Below are positions 1 to 10,214 of a stretch of DNA of 64,000 bases, one piece after another (positions within the stretch are counted from its first letter, which is position 1; each line of letters begins with the position of its first letter). The translations under genes and the position numbers were made by a program. Under the pieces are notes generated by a model. That model did not search any database. It saw only the letters and a program-made list of their open reading frames with translations, and had not been told where the DNA came from. Source of the stretch: Hydrangea macrophylla (lineage: Eukaryota > Streptophyta > Magnoliopsida > Cornales > Hydrangeaceae); contig CM066984.1 of assembly GCA_033977485.1 (NCBI GenBank), positions 111,779,251 through 111,843,250 of the forward strand, read 5' to 3'.

Positions 1-1781
1 TCGGCCTTGGGGATCCGATGACCTTCACCTAGCCTAATCACTTTTTCAGCCAAAAGGGCGTCAAAAATCTGATCGGCCATTGTTATGTCAAATGTGTAAT
101 TTTTTCCTGTCTCGAACGTCATTTTTTTAGCAGCGGCGTTATTATTGACCGGTTTGTTCAAGGCATTACACACAATAGGCCGCTTAGAGATTAATTCGGC
201 CATGTCGATTTCTGCCTCGAGGTCACAATCTGCTAGATGGACCTCGTAGTTGGGATCTTTGTAATACGTTCCCTTAGAAGAATTCTTCTTTTCCTGTTCA
301 TCAAGTAGGATACGCTCGTAACGGGCGGCCCTTGAAGCCAGCTCGAATAAATCACGGAAATCAGTCCCTTCGAACTTTTTGCGAAGCTCGAAAGACATTC
401 CGCCCATAGCCATCTTTGCGTATTCTTCCTCGGGCAATATTGTCTTACATCTGTACTTAGCCTTCCTAAATCGGGCTATATATGTTTCAACGGTCTCTCC
501 CACTAGTTGGAGCATCCTAGATAGATCTGCCAATGATATCTCGGGCTCAGTCCTATAAAACTGCCCATGAAAAAATTCCTCCATTGCTGGCCAATTTCGT
601 ACTGAATTGGCCGGGAGATTGACATACCACAAAAATGCTATGCCCGTGAGCGAATTTGGGAACAACCTTAGTTTTAAAGGGTCACTATTGCCTGCATGGC
701 CGCATTGCACAATGAATCGGCCTATGTGCTCTACCGTGGTATGCTCACTTTCCCCAGAAAATAGGGTAAAGTTCGGAACTTTATACCCTGGTGGGAAATT
801 AACTTGGTCAATTTCAGGCGGGTAAGGCCGTCGGTACGTCGGCCTCTCCATCCTTCTCATGAACGGGCCATACTCTTCGTGTATGGCCGCCACCAACTCC
901 TCCTTGTTAATAGGCTGCGCAGCAGGTCGGGCATTCACCAAAGGGTGTGGTGGTTGCTGTTGGTTGTTATTGGCCTGACGAAGCCAAAAATCATCATTAT
1001 TCCTTTGCCCCCCAGCAGCGTTACCTGGGGGCACTTGTTGGCCGTTTACCTCTGGGTTACGGCCCATCGTTGCAATTACTTCAGACTGAACCCCTGTTAC
1101 CGGGTTTATTAGTGGAGGTGGCAACTGTTGATTATTATTGATCTGGTGGGTCCAAAACCCGCCATTGTTTCTTTGCCCCCCAGCAGCGCGAACTAGAGGT
1201 GGTGTACGGTCGAACTGGGTTTCAACACGGCCTCCTGTCTGGACAAAGCTTGGCGTCGCCGATCCACTGGGATCGGTGACCACCACGCCACTGGCCGTTC
1301 CGTTATGTAATTCGGGCTTCTTGCCCGAGATGTTACCCTCCCTTAGGTTTGGACAGACATAGAGTGAATCCTTTGGTTTATCGGACTCAAGCGGCGTGCC
1401 AGAGCCCGATCCCGAGCCTGAGGCTGATCCCGAGGCCTTTTGGTTGTTATTGGCCTCAAGAACAGCGCAAAGCTGTTGTATCTGAACAGCCAGGGCGTCC
1501 AGCTTCACGTGGGTAACCCTAGTTTCCATTACCAACTCAGACTGTTCCCGGCGTATATCGGCCGTTTGCCTGACCACATTGTTGAGATCTGCCATTGACC
1601 CTATCAAGGTATTATAGTCCTGCCTCAAGGGATCAACGGTGGCTCTCATGGTTTCCGAGATTGCTTCGATAGTAACGCCACCGTCGTCCGGAGAATGACC
1701 AGTGCTTTTCTCCATAGGTGGATCAACGGCCGACTCTTCTTGGCCGTTTTTGCCGATCTGCTTATCCCTCTTTGGCGGCAT
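1..1781 (-). CDS. Ty3/gypsy gag polyprotein, N-terminal part (runs off window)
   Basis: The minus strand is open from the ATG at 1779-1781 to position 1 (about 593 codons) with no stop; I checked the frame line by line. It would encode the structural Gag protein that packages retrotransposon RNA in cytoplasmic particles. The N-terminus is basic (MPPKRDKQIGKNGQEE) and is followed by a probable coiled coil, a low-complexity N/Q/G/S linker with two similar AAGGQRNN segments, and a retrotransposon gag core near residues 310-480 (VNFPPGYKVPNF, FLWYVNLPANSV, VETYIARFRKAKYRC). The protease and pol part lies outside the window. Codon-scale integrity suggests a recent copy. Lineage is uncertain; the gag style resembles non-chromovirus Ty3 elements (Tat/Athila side). 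Confidence 0.8.
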   Translation of the reverse strand, partial: MPPKRDKQIGKNGQEESAVDPPMEKSTGHSPDDGGVTIEAISETMRATVDPLRQDYNTLIGSMADLNNVVRQTADIRREQSELVMETRVTHVKLDALAVQIQQLCAVLEANNNQKASGSASGSGSGSGTPLESDKPKDSLYVCPNLREGNISGKKPELHNGTASGVVVTDPSGSATPSFVQTGGRVETQFDRTPPLVRAAGGQRNNGGFWTHQINNNQQLPPPLINPVTGVQSEVIATMGRNPEVNGQQVPPGNAAGGQRNNDDFWLRQANNNQQQPPHPLVNARPAAQPINKEELVAAIHEEYGPFMRRMERPTYRRPYPPEIDQVNFPPGYKVPNFTLFSGESEHTTVEHIGRFIVQCGHAGNSDPLKLRLFPNSLTGIAFLWYVNLPANSVRNWPAMEEFFHGQFYRTEPEISLADLSRMLQLVGETVETYIARFRKAKYRCKTILPEEEYAKMAMGGMSFELRKKFEGTDFRDLFELASRAARYERILLDEQEKKNSSKGTYYKDPNYEVHLADCDLEAEIDMAELISKRPIVCNALNKPVNNNAAAKKMTFETGKNYTFDITMADQIFDALLAEKVIRLGEGHRIPKA

Positions 1782-1795
1782 GACTTGACACTATG

Positions 1796-1814
1796 GGTCC
1801 CACCGGGCGTGCCA
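1796..1814 (-). promoter_or_regulatory. Primer-binding site of the left-edge element
   Basis: Read on the minus strand, the sequence three bases after the LTR end is TGGCACGCCCGGTGGGACC. It begins with TGG, the complement of a tRNA 3' CCA end, and lies between LTR and gag, as expected for a minus-strand primer site. I cannot name the tRNA without a search. Confidence 0.6.
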
Positions 1815-1817
1815 AAA

Positions 1818-3056
1818 TGTTTGCTAGTAGTTATGCGCGGGCGTGCCAGAACCAAAAGTGGTTCAGTGTGTGCAAACTAATTTCCTATATGCTTGAGTCA
1901 GTGATACTCAAGGCTTTTAGATCTGACTTCTAAACTAAAACAATTGTGTGCGGCGAGTAGGAAAGTACCCTCACCAGAAATCCCTTGGCAGTACTGAAGC
2001 GCACAAGCCAAATAGTGTATGAGTTTACCAAGTAAACAATCACAAACGATTAATAAAATACAAATTTTATTAAATGTTTGGAAAATACAACCAAAGAACA
2101 GATTCAGAACAGACTGATTGTTCGTGAGAATGAAAACAGTAAAAGAAAAATAACAAAAAGAGGGTAGACCTATTTGCTATGCTTGCAGAAAGAACATAAA
2201 AGTTGAATGCTTTTGAATGCTGTTGAATACTTTGTTGAATGCTGTTTTCGAGAGTGACGCGGAGTAGATTGCAGCTTGGCCTGCCTCCATATTTATAGCG
2301 GCCATGATTGAATTCTGATTAGGAAAGGACTCCTTAGCTTGCGCCTTAAGCTACTAATTGATTGGTTAATTGAAGAAATCCTTTTATATCAATGATTCCT
2401 TGCCTTATCGTTATCTTGATTGAAGCAATCCCACCATCTCAGGGATCATCTCGCCTAAATCCAGCTGTTGGTGATAAGATTCTTTCCCAAACGGACTCGG
2501 ATTTCCCCAGATCTGGAGTGACGTCACAAATGGCAGCTGTCACCAGAACCGCCTTACCTCTATTCCCATCGGCCTCATAACTGTGACTGAAGACTCATCG
2601 GACTCATGTAATGTCTTTATGCCCGATAACATCTCTCCAGGTGCTCACGTCCGATCGGGCTCTTCCAACCCACCTTTATCACTTTCCGTATGTATGGTGT
2701 CCGATCGTCAGTACATTCATGTTCCCTAACTCCCCATCGGGCTCTCATTATGACGAATGCCCGATGAAGTCCTCCATTCTCAGTACTCAATCGGTCTCCA
2801 ACGTGTGTCCTTGCTCCATTGCTTCCACCATTGATGCCCGATAGACCACTGCGGGTCTGATGCTGCCTATCGGGCTCCATCCCATGGAACATCCAGGTTG
2901 CCTTCTCTAAACTTCTGGTGACGCTTCCCCTAAGCCCAATGTCATCATCTACTCCGGACCAACCGGTGTCTGAAATGCCCATGCCCGACTATCTCTAGGC
3001 CCATATCCTCATATCAATCGGGCTAGAAAACCTTTGGCGGTTTTTAGGTGCAAACA
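1818..3056 (-). repeat. 5' LTR of the left-edge Ty3/gypsy element
   Basis: A 1,239-bp block bounded by the perfect terminal inverted repeat TGTTTGC / GCAAACA lies directly upstream (minus strand) of the primer site and gag. On the minus strand it holds a TATA box (TATAAATA, 2290-2297) and, about 210 bp downstream, an AATAAA signal near 2075-2081. The U3 side (about 2570-3025) has seven exact ATCGGGC/GCCCGAT motifs in both orientations. The second LTR and the target duplication lie outside the window. Confidence 0.75.
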
Positions 3057-3297
3057 CAATTGTACCTTGATTAGTTTAGTTTGGACATTTCTTAGTTTAG
3101 TTTGTACCTATATTAATTGCAAATAAATGTCAAATTTTATTATAGAGGTACAAATAGTTCTTTAATAAAGTCCAAATATTGCTTAACAAAATCCAAAGAT
3201 TGGTTAATAAAGTCCAAACGTGACTTAATAAAGTCCAAACATTTGTAAATAAAAAAAAATAAAAGAGAGTACAAAATTACAAATCAATGTTCAAAAT
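3057..3297. other. AT-rich spacer with short degenerate repeats
   Basis: Between two LTR elements. From about 3160 to 3245 a TTAATAAAGTCCAAA-like unit of 15-25 bp recurs four times with variation. No gene is seen. Confidence 0.5.
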
Positions 3298-3593
3298 TGT
3301 CACGACCCATCCCGCTAACGTGCGGAAACAGGACACGTGGCACGCCACCAAGGCTCAACCATTTCGTCTTATAACAATACGCAGCGGAAAAGTAATTTAA
3401 AACAACCTCGAGTGTATAAAACTTTGAAAACATTACCCTCCGAGTTATAAAATCCGTGTAAAATTGAAAACGCAATTACATTTCGAAACGAATGGTTTTA
3501 TGTTAAAAGGGGTCCCAAAGGTACCCTAAGAACCAATCGAAACATTTCCAAAAGTTGCGAAAGGTATAGAAAAAAGTTTCTGACAGGGGGTAT

Positions 3594-3631
3594 TTCGACC
3601 GGTCGAACGACCCCATTCGACCGGTCGAATG
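3594..3631. repeat. Palindrome pair in the LTR leader of element A
   Basis: Two perfect palindromes, TTCGACCGGTCGAA (3594-3607) and CATTCGACCGGTCGAATG (3614-3631), lie about 300 bp from the LTR 3' end. The second LTR has the same pair at 10511-10548. Several CTGCAG-type repeats follow. Confidence 0.85.
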
Positions 3632-4117
3632 ACCCTCTGGCAGAATCCTGCAGAATGCTGCAGAATTTTGCCAAAGCATCACTCAACCTCTTCACTTCCA
3701 TGCTTCCTAACATGTTTAAAACTTTTTAAACTTCACCATCTATACTAGATTTTCAAGATCGTCATAACGACATAATAATCCACAGAAAGAGATAATTAAC
3801 GGAACAAGCTAAGGCTTGTTTGGCTCAAAATATAAAAGAACAAGTACAATCCTTCAAACCGTTAAATTTACAAGTAGAACCTTCCAAAACACGAATCCAC
3901 GAGTTCGGATTCATTACCACGACTTCAAAAGGAGTTAAGTACATAACATGACCTTACAATTCCATTCCAAAACTTAAAAGTGACGTTTCTAGTCCTAACT
4001 TCCAAAAATTACATTATCAACCAAGGAATGGAAGACAAAAACATATACAAAGTGGTTCAACACCGTCGTTCCCGCGGTCTCACTCTTCGCGCTTCTTTTT
4101 CCCTTTCTTCCTGTCAC

Positions 4118-4783
4118 CTGCAATGGAGGAAATCTCCACTGCTCAGCTATATGCTGAGTGTACAATTCTAAACAAATGCATATGAGGCAATTCATGTTTT
4201 AAACATCTAAATCACATAATTTAGTCTCCGGGGAGAGAGATACGCATTCACCCAGTATATCGGCAAGTCTTAAATCTTAAACCGCGATGTCAATGGTTAG
4301 CCAAGGATCACTCAACCATTACACCCATCTGCTCTGGTTGGCCACTTCCCACACCAAGCAAGTAGTCGTCACTACTATAAACTCTCAAACATCGAGAGGC
4401 GTGCACCAGCGTAAAATTATATCAAACTCCCCTTTGACTCACATAGACATTTAACATACTCACATAATCATGTCACCGTGCTTCTCTATACATACTCGCT
4501 AACTTTAACGGGCCTAATTTAACACATAAGTTTGCCCGGATCACAAGTCATACAAAATATCTAAAACATCCAAAATTGTCTATATTACATAGGTTCGGAA
4601 TTCATACCTCGTGCGATTTTCCTATAACTTCGAAGGATGAACTAGAAGGTCGATTAAACGTCGGATTTCGAATATCAAGCGATTCCTACAAGTTTACATG
4701 CGTTTACCCCAAAATTCTAACATTAGGATTTTTATAAAACTTAACCAAACTAGTCCTAACTAGTATCAAAACGAAGCCCTTAC
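4118..4783 (-). other. Candidate leader intron in LTR of element A
   Basis: On the minus strand a strong donor (GAG/GTAAGG, GT at 4782-4783) is followed 666 bp later by an acceptor with a pyrimidine tract (TTTCCTCCATTGCAG, AG at 4118-4119). The same signals occur in the other LTR (11035-11700), and a 665-bp counterpart is in element C. Splicing is inferred from sequence only. Confidence 0.5.
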
Positions 4784-5453
4784 CTCAAGGAGTTCGAATC
4801 TCAAATTTGGTTGAAAACTGATGGACGAACGGTCGCCGTTTGTCGTCGCAAAGTCCGTAGCAATCAATCTCCCTTTCTCTCTCCTCTCCCAAGATATTAT
4901 ATAAGTTTTGTAACTAATGCAAATACATCCACTCCTATTTATAGACAACCTCTTCGGAAATCTCGTTTACTCCCCCGTGAGTTTCTTAAACTTCTAGTTA
5001 ACTCCCGAAACTTCGCACACGTCCATTTTACAACTTTACGAGTGAAAATTATCAATTTCAAAAGTTTTCGACTAAGACTCGTTTGGGTCCAAAAATACGT
5101 CCGAAAACTGAATTATGTGGAATCTCTACACAACCTACCTTTTTATGACGTGTCACTCACGTTCTCACCACAGTTCTCAAAATGATATAAAACAGTACCA
5201 AAATTACCAGAATTTACTCTTCGCAAATAAATTCACTATTCATGAAATATCAAATAGTTCAAATAACATTTAAAGCATATAAATGTCATTTAGTCATACG
5301 GATGCCTCATGGTCCTCCGATTACCGTGTCCTCAATCGACACTCCACCGTTGACTACAGTCAACTACTTATCACAAATTATTAATTAACATCGATAATTT
5401 GTGAAATTCAAATATGCATGTTAAAACCATGAATCTTTGGAACGGTTGTGACA

Positions 5454-5470
5454 ACTCTCCCCTCCAAAAA
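5454..5470 (-). promoter_or_regulatory. Polypurine tract of element A
   Basis: On the minus strand a purine run (TTTTTGGAGGGGAGAGT) directly precedes the 3' LTR, the expected place of the plus-strand primer. The adjacent AAGTTTG...CAAACTT is a short inverted repeat. Confidence 0.8.
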
Positions 5471-5495
5471 GGAAGTTTGTCCCCAAACTTATACC

Positions 5496-8400
5496 TCATC
5501 GGTCGAAAAGATGCGGATACTCACTCAGCATCTCCTCCTCATTCTCCCACGTAGCTTCCTCGATCGTATGGTTACGCCATAATACCTTCACCATCGGAAT
5601 CGTCTTCGTTCTCAACACTTGTTCTTTCCGATCCAAAATTTCCATAGGATGTTCAATGTAACTCAAGTCCTCTTGAATCTGTAACGGTTCCGGTATTATG
5701 ATCTTACTCGTGTCTGTCATACATCGTCTCAACATCGATACGTGAAACACATTGTGCACCTGCTCCAGCTCAGATGATAAGGCTAATCGGTAAGCCACTA
5801 GCCCTACCCTCTCTAGGATCTCAAAAGGTCCTACAAATCGCGGGTGAAGTTTTCCCCGTTTCCCAAATCGAACAATGCCTTTCGAAGGCGATACTCGTAA
5901 GTACACAAAGTCTCCTACTTCAAATGACATCGGTCGCCGTTTAGAGTCCGCATAACTTTTATAACGACTCTGAGCTACCTTAAGTCGCTCCTGGATCAAT
6001 TTCACCTTCTCGGTAGTCATTTGCACCATCTCAGGTCCTAACAATCTTCTTTCTCCAACCTCGGTCCAACAAACCGGTGATCGGCACTTACGCCCATACA
6101 AAGCTTCATACGGTGCCATTCCAATACTGGACTGGAATCCATTGTTATAAGCAAATTCAATTAACGGCAAGTGGTGCTCCCAATCACTCCCAAAATCTAG
6201 AACACACAGTCTCAACATATCTTCCAAGGTCTGAATCGTTCGTTCTGACTGTCCATCGGTCTGAGGATGAAATGCAGTACTAAAACTCAACTTAGTACCC
6301 ATAGCTTTCTGTAGACTTCCCCAAAACCTCGATGTAAAACTACTATCGCGATCTGATACTATCACTGCTGGAACCCCATGTAGTCTTACAATCTCCCTCA
6401 CATACAATTCTGCTAACTTGAATGGCTTAGTCGTCTTGATTGGTAGAAAATGTGCTGATTTCGTCAATCTATCAACTATAACCCAAATCTTGTCATTCTT
6501 GTTGGGTGATCGCGGAAATCCGGATACAAAATCCATCGTGATCTCGTCCCACTTCCATTCTGACACTGGTAACGACTGTAGTAACCCCGCGGGTACTTGT
6601 CTCTCTGCTTTCACTTGCTGACATGCTGAACACTCAGAAACATACTTAGCAATCTCACGCTTCATGCCCTTCCACCAAAAGTTTTCTCTCAAATTTCTGT
6701 ACATTTTATTGCTTCCCGGATGTACTGAGTATCTAGTGCTATGTGCTTCTTCCAGAATCCTCTCTTTCAAGCCTTTCACATTTGGTACACATAATCGATC
6801 TCCAAGTTTCAACGTTCCTTCTTCTAAGGTAAAACCAGGTCGCTTTTCCAAAGGTACCTCGTCTCTCATTTTGCACAAGTAAACATCATTAAACTGTTCC
6901 CTCTTGATCTCATCAATAATATCTGGGTGCGCTATGATTGCCATCATTAAGCCATCATTGGTCCCTGGAATTACATCCAATTCTAAGCGTTCCATCTCTT
7001 TTGTCAATTCTTTTTGTTGGGTTAGCTCGTCGGCTAAATTCCTTGACGTCTTCCGGCTTAATGCATCGGCTACTACATTAGCCTTTCCCGGATGATACTC
7101 AATCGAAAGATCGTAATCCTTCATCAGCTCCAACCATCTTCGCTGTCTCATGTTCAAGTCCCGTTGGGTGAAAATGTATTTCAAACTTTTATGATCGGTG
7201 AAAATCTCACACTTTTCCCCGTACAAATAATGTCGCCATATCTTCAAGGCATGAATTACCGCGGCCAATTCAAGATCGTGAGTCGGATAGTTTACTTCAT
7301 GTGTCTTCAACTGTCTAGAAGCATAAGCAATTACTTTACCACTTTGCATAAGCACACATCCCAATCCTTGGTGTGAAGCATCACTATAGATTACAAATCC
7401 TTCAGTTCCAGATGGTATTGTCAAGATAGGCGCCCTTGTCAACCTTGACTTCAACTCTTGAAAACTGTCTTCACATTCTTGACTCCATTCGAAGGTAATC
7501 CCTTTCCTCATCAACCTGGTCATAGGTAAAGAAATCTTCGAGAAATGTTCAATAAAACGGCGATAGTACCCTGCTAATCCCAAGAAACTTCGGATTTCAG
7601 ATACAGATGTCGGTCTTTGCCAATTTGATACTGCTTCCACTTTGTGAGGATCAACTGAAACTCCATTCTTGTCAATCACATGACCAAGAAAAGTAATGCT
7701 AGGTAACCAAAATTCACATTTCTTGAATTTTCCAAACAGTTGCTTCTCCCGCAATCTCTGAAGTATAAGTCTCAAATGCTTCTCGTGCTCTACTTCACTC
7801 GATGAATAGATAAGAATGTCATCAATGAACACTATCACAAAATCGTCCAAGTAGTCCTTGAAGACCCGGTTCATAAGATCCATGAACGCAGCTGGTGCAT
7901 TTGTAACTCCAAATGGCATGACTAGAAATTCATAATGTCCGTAGCGCGTTCTGAAAGCAGTTTTCTCAACATCTTCAGCCTTCACTTTCAACTGATGGTA
8001 ACCCGACCTCAGGTCTATCTTGGAGAATACTTGTGCCCCACGAAGTTGATCAAATAAGTCATCAATTCTCGGCAGTGGATACTTGTTCTTAATTGTCAAC
8101 TTGTTCAGTTCTCGATAGTCGACACACATACGCATTGAACCATCTTTCTTCTTGACAAACAACACTGGAGCTCCCCACGGCGATATACTAGGTCGAATGA
8201 AACCCTTGTCAAGTAGTTCTTGTAGTTGGATTTTCAGCTCTTTCAATTCAACAGGTGCCATTCTATACGGTGCCTTGGATACAGGTCTTGCGTCTGGCAT
8301 TACCTCAATGGTGAATTCAATTTCCCTCTCAATCAAAACATCTGGTAGATCGTCAGGAAATACATCTGGATATTCTCGTACTATCGGAATGTCTTCTACT

Positions 8401-10013
8401 CTTGATTCGGTCGTTGCGGCGTCAGTCACCGAACACAGAAATCCTTGACATCCTTTTCTCAATAACCTTCCCGCTCGGATAGCTGAAATCAAGTACGGCG
8501 GCGGTATAACCCCACTCCCTTGAAAGCAAAAGTTCCCATGTACCGGTGATCGAAAGTTAACCTCTTTCCGTTTACAGTCTATGGTGGCTCGGTTAAGGGC
8601 TAACCAATCCATCCCCAATATCACATCGAAATGATTCACCACAATCGGTATAAGGTCTACAGTCATCAACTTCTCGCCCAATTTGATTTCACAGTTCTTA
8701 TATATTGTAGACGTCACTATCGATTTACTAAGTGGCACAGAAACAGACAATTCATATCCTAACGGTGCCGATTTAACATTCAAATTTTCAACAAAGGCAT
8801 GCGATACAAATGAATGCGTAGATCCTGAGTCAACAAGTATGTGTGCTAAGTGTGAACATACAAGCACCATACCTGAGACCACTGTCTCCGAAGCAGCCAT
8901 ATCCCCTGGGTTCATCTGAAATGACCTCCCTTGTCGTTGTTCCGTCCTTTGTCCCCCATCGTTAGTTTGTCGAGGCTTCGAACCACTAGAAGCCATAGAA
9001 CTAGCTCCTTGTTGAGGACGCTTCCTCGGGCACTCCTTGGATTGATGTCCAAACATTCCACAATCGTAGCACTTGCCCCTCATATCAGGTGTAGCACTTG
9101 CACTGTTCATCCCTTGGGTTTTGTTCTGGAAATTTGTCATAAAACATCGACCGGTGTGTGGCCGATTACACAATGGACACAACGGTATGTTACTTGCCGG
9201 CTTCCTGAACCCACTGAAACTAGAGTTAGAGCCTCTTGCAAACGGCCTCTTGAAAGATCCACCATAGTTCCGGTCATTACCCTCGTGGTTTCTCTTTCCT
9301 TGTTGACTTTGCTGATTTTGCCTCGATCTCTCCATTCCACTTTCGGCTACAAGTGCCGTTTGTTGTACTGCTGCTACAGTTGAATGTTCATAGGTTTCAA
9401 CCCTCAAGCGGATATTATCCCTCAACCCATCTTCATATTTCCTTGCTCTATCTTCTTCTGTCAACACAGATCCTTTTCCAAACCTCAACAAAGCGTTATA
9501 CCTTGAAGTGTATTCCGTCACAGTCATATCTCCTTGTCGGAGATTATCAAACTCTCTCTTCTTCGCATTAAGAGCAGCCCTTGGAAAGAATTGGCGATTA
9601 AACTCTGCTTTGAATCCCTCCCAAGTTATTGGTGCTCTTTGGTCTAGAACGTTCACCCACCAGTTCTGGGCTTCACCCTTAAGTACATCACTGGCATTCT
9701 CAATTTTCTCCTTATCGGTCATCGGAATCGATCGGAAAATTCTCTCCATATCCATGATCCAATGTTCTGCGAGCGTTGGGTCGGGTGTCCCATGAAATTC
9801 CATCGGTTTCTTCCGGGAAAACTGTTCTGATATTGACCTCATACCCCTATTTTCAGGCGCATGTACTACAATAATCGGTTCTGGCTCCAATGGAGGTGTT
9901 GGAGGTAATCTGTCCGCTATATTTCGTATCATCTCTCCCATGTTCCCCATCATTTCAGCCATTTCATTCATTCGGCGAGTATGTGGCGATAATTCTCGTT
10001 CTTCGTCACTCAT
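5496..10013 (-). CDS. Gag-pol polyprotein with chromodomain (element A)
   Basis: Intact 1,505-aa polyprotein supplying capsid, protease, reverse transcriptase, RNase H and integrase. Visible parts: gag core (about 60-230); Cys/His motifs [12 protein letters not shown] (about 279-290) and [14 protein letters not shown] (315-328); aspartic protease DSGSTHSF (about 395); RT with [20 protein letters not shown] (about 633-652) and FIDDILIY (729-736); RNase H with DAS (878), E (about 915) and TDH (about 940); integrase zinc finger H1091, H1098, C1128, C1131, then D1161, D1221 and E1257 of the DDE triad; C-terminal chromodomain (about 1450-1505). The chromodomain, known in chromoviruses to guide integration to marked chromatin, is recognised by its position and [13 protein letters not shown] ending. 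Every catalytic residue I looked for is present. It starts at the ATG 184 bp downstream of the primer site. Confidence 0.95.
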   Translation of the reverse strand: MSDEERELSPHTRRMNEMAEMMGNMGEMIRNIADRLPPTPPLEPEPIIVVHAPENRGMRSISEQFSRKKPMEFHGTPDPTLAEHWIMDMERIFRSIPMTDKEKIENASDVLKGEAQNWWVNVLDQRAPITWEGFKAEFNRQFFPRAALNAKKREFDNLRQGDMTVTEYTSRYNALLRFGKGSVLTEEDRARKYEDGLRDNIRLRVETYEHSTVAAVQQTALVAESGMERSRQNQQSQQGKRNHEGNDRNYGGSFKRPFARGSNSSFSGFRKPASNIPLCPLCNRPHTGRCFMTNFQNKTQGMNSASATPDMRGKCYDCGMFGHQSKECPRKRPQQGASSMASSGSKPRQTNDGGQRTEQRQGRSFQMNPGDMAASETVVSGMVLVCSHLAHILVDSGSTHSFVSHAFVENLNVKSAPLGYELSVSVPLSKSIVTSTIYKNCEIKLGEKLMTVDLIPIVVNHFDVILGMDWLALNRATIDCKRKEVNFRSPVHGNFCFQGSGVIPPPYLISAIRAGRLLRKGCQGFLCSVTDAATTESRVEDIPIVREYPDVFPDDLPDVLIEREIEFTIEVMPDARPVSKAPYRMAPVELKELKIQLQELLDKGFIRPSISPWGAPVLFVKKKDGSMRMCVDYRELNKLTIKNKYPLPRIDDLFDQLRGAQVFSKIDLRSGYHQLKVKAEDVEKTAFRTRYGHYEFLVMPFGVTNAPAAFMDLMNRVFKDYLDDFVIVFIDDILIYSSSEVEHEKHLRLILQRLREKQLFGKFKKCEFWLPSITFLGHVIDKNGVSVDPHKVEAVSNWQRPTSVSEIRSFLGLAGYYRRFIEHFSKISLPMTRLMRKGITFEWSQECEDSFQELKSRLTRAPILTIPSGTEGFVIYSDASHQGLGCVLMQSGKVIAYASRQLKTHEVNYPTHDLELAAVIHALKIWRHYLYGEKCEIFTDHKSLKYIFTQRDLNMRQRRWLELMKDYDLSIEYHPGKANVVADALSRKTSRNLADELTQQKELTKEMERLELDVIPGTNDGLMMAIIAHPDIIDEIKREQFNDVYLCKMRDEVPLEKRPGFTLEEGTLKLGDRLCVPNVKGLKERILEEAHSTRYSVHPGSNKMYRNLRENFWWKGMKREIAKYVSECSACQQVKAERQVPAGLLQSLPVSEWKWDEITMDFVSGFPRSPNKNDKIWVIVDRLTKSAHFLPIKTTKPFKLAELYVREIVRLHGVPAVIVSDRDSSFTSRFWGSLQKAMGTKLSFSTAFHPQTDGQSERTIQTLEDMLRLCVLDFGSDWEHHLPLIEFAYNNGFQSSIGMAPYEALYGRKCRSPVCWTEVGERRLLGPEMVQMTTEKVKLIQERLKVAQSRYKSYADSKRRPMSFEVGDFVYLRVSPSKGIVRFGKRGKLHPRFVGPFEILERVGLVAYRLALSSELEQVHNVFHVSMLRRCMTDTSKIIIPEPLQIQEDLSYIEHPMEILDRKEQVLRTKTIPMVKVLWRNHTIEEATWENEEEMLSEYPHLFDR

Positions 10014-10197
10014 GATTATAGTCCTGTCAATCTCAATGCATAAACACTATGCATGTACAACAATAACAATATCATGTATGTAAAACAACATACATATGCA
10101 TCAAACATCTCTACAATGTATGGATGCATTCTTGAATATGATAATTCACTCAACACTCCACTCGTCGTCGAACGTTCCCAAAGTTTTGTTACCTATT

Positions 10198-10209
10198 GCT
10201 CTGATACCA
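10198..10209 (-). promoter_or_regulatory. Primer-binding site (initiator Met tRNA), element A
   Basis: On the minus strand TGGTATCAGAGC lies five bases from the end of the 5' LTR. This 12-mer is the well-known complement of the plant initiator methionine tRNA 3' end. Confidence 0.9.
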
Positions 10210-10214
10210 ATAAA

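Larger units (their letters stand above)
3298..5453 (-). repeat. 3' LTR of element A
   Basis: In element orientation it starts at 5453. TATAAATA lies at 4936-4943, so U3 is about 520 bp and the transcribed R-U5 part about 1.6 kb. R-U5 contains intron-like signals (4118-4783) and two perfect palindromes (3594-3631). The polypurine tract abuts it at 5454-5470. Confidence 0.92.

Noticed and set aside
2617..2982. 121-codon minus-strand frame in the left LTR
   Set aside because: Lies in the U3 region, made of repeated ATCGGGC-rich sequence with no family features; chance frame.
4811..5185. 124-codon plus-strand frame, also at 11728-12102
   Set aside because: Antisense to the LTR core promoter and leader of element A; present twice only because the LTR is duplicated.
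8931..9383. 150-codon plus-strand frame over gag of element A
   Set aside because: Shadow of the intact minus-strand gag-pol.
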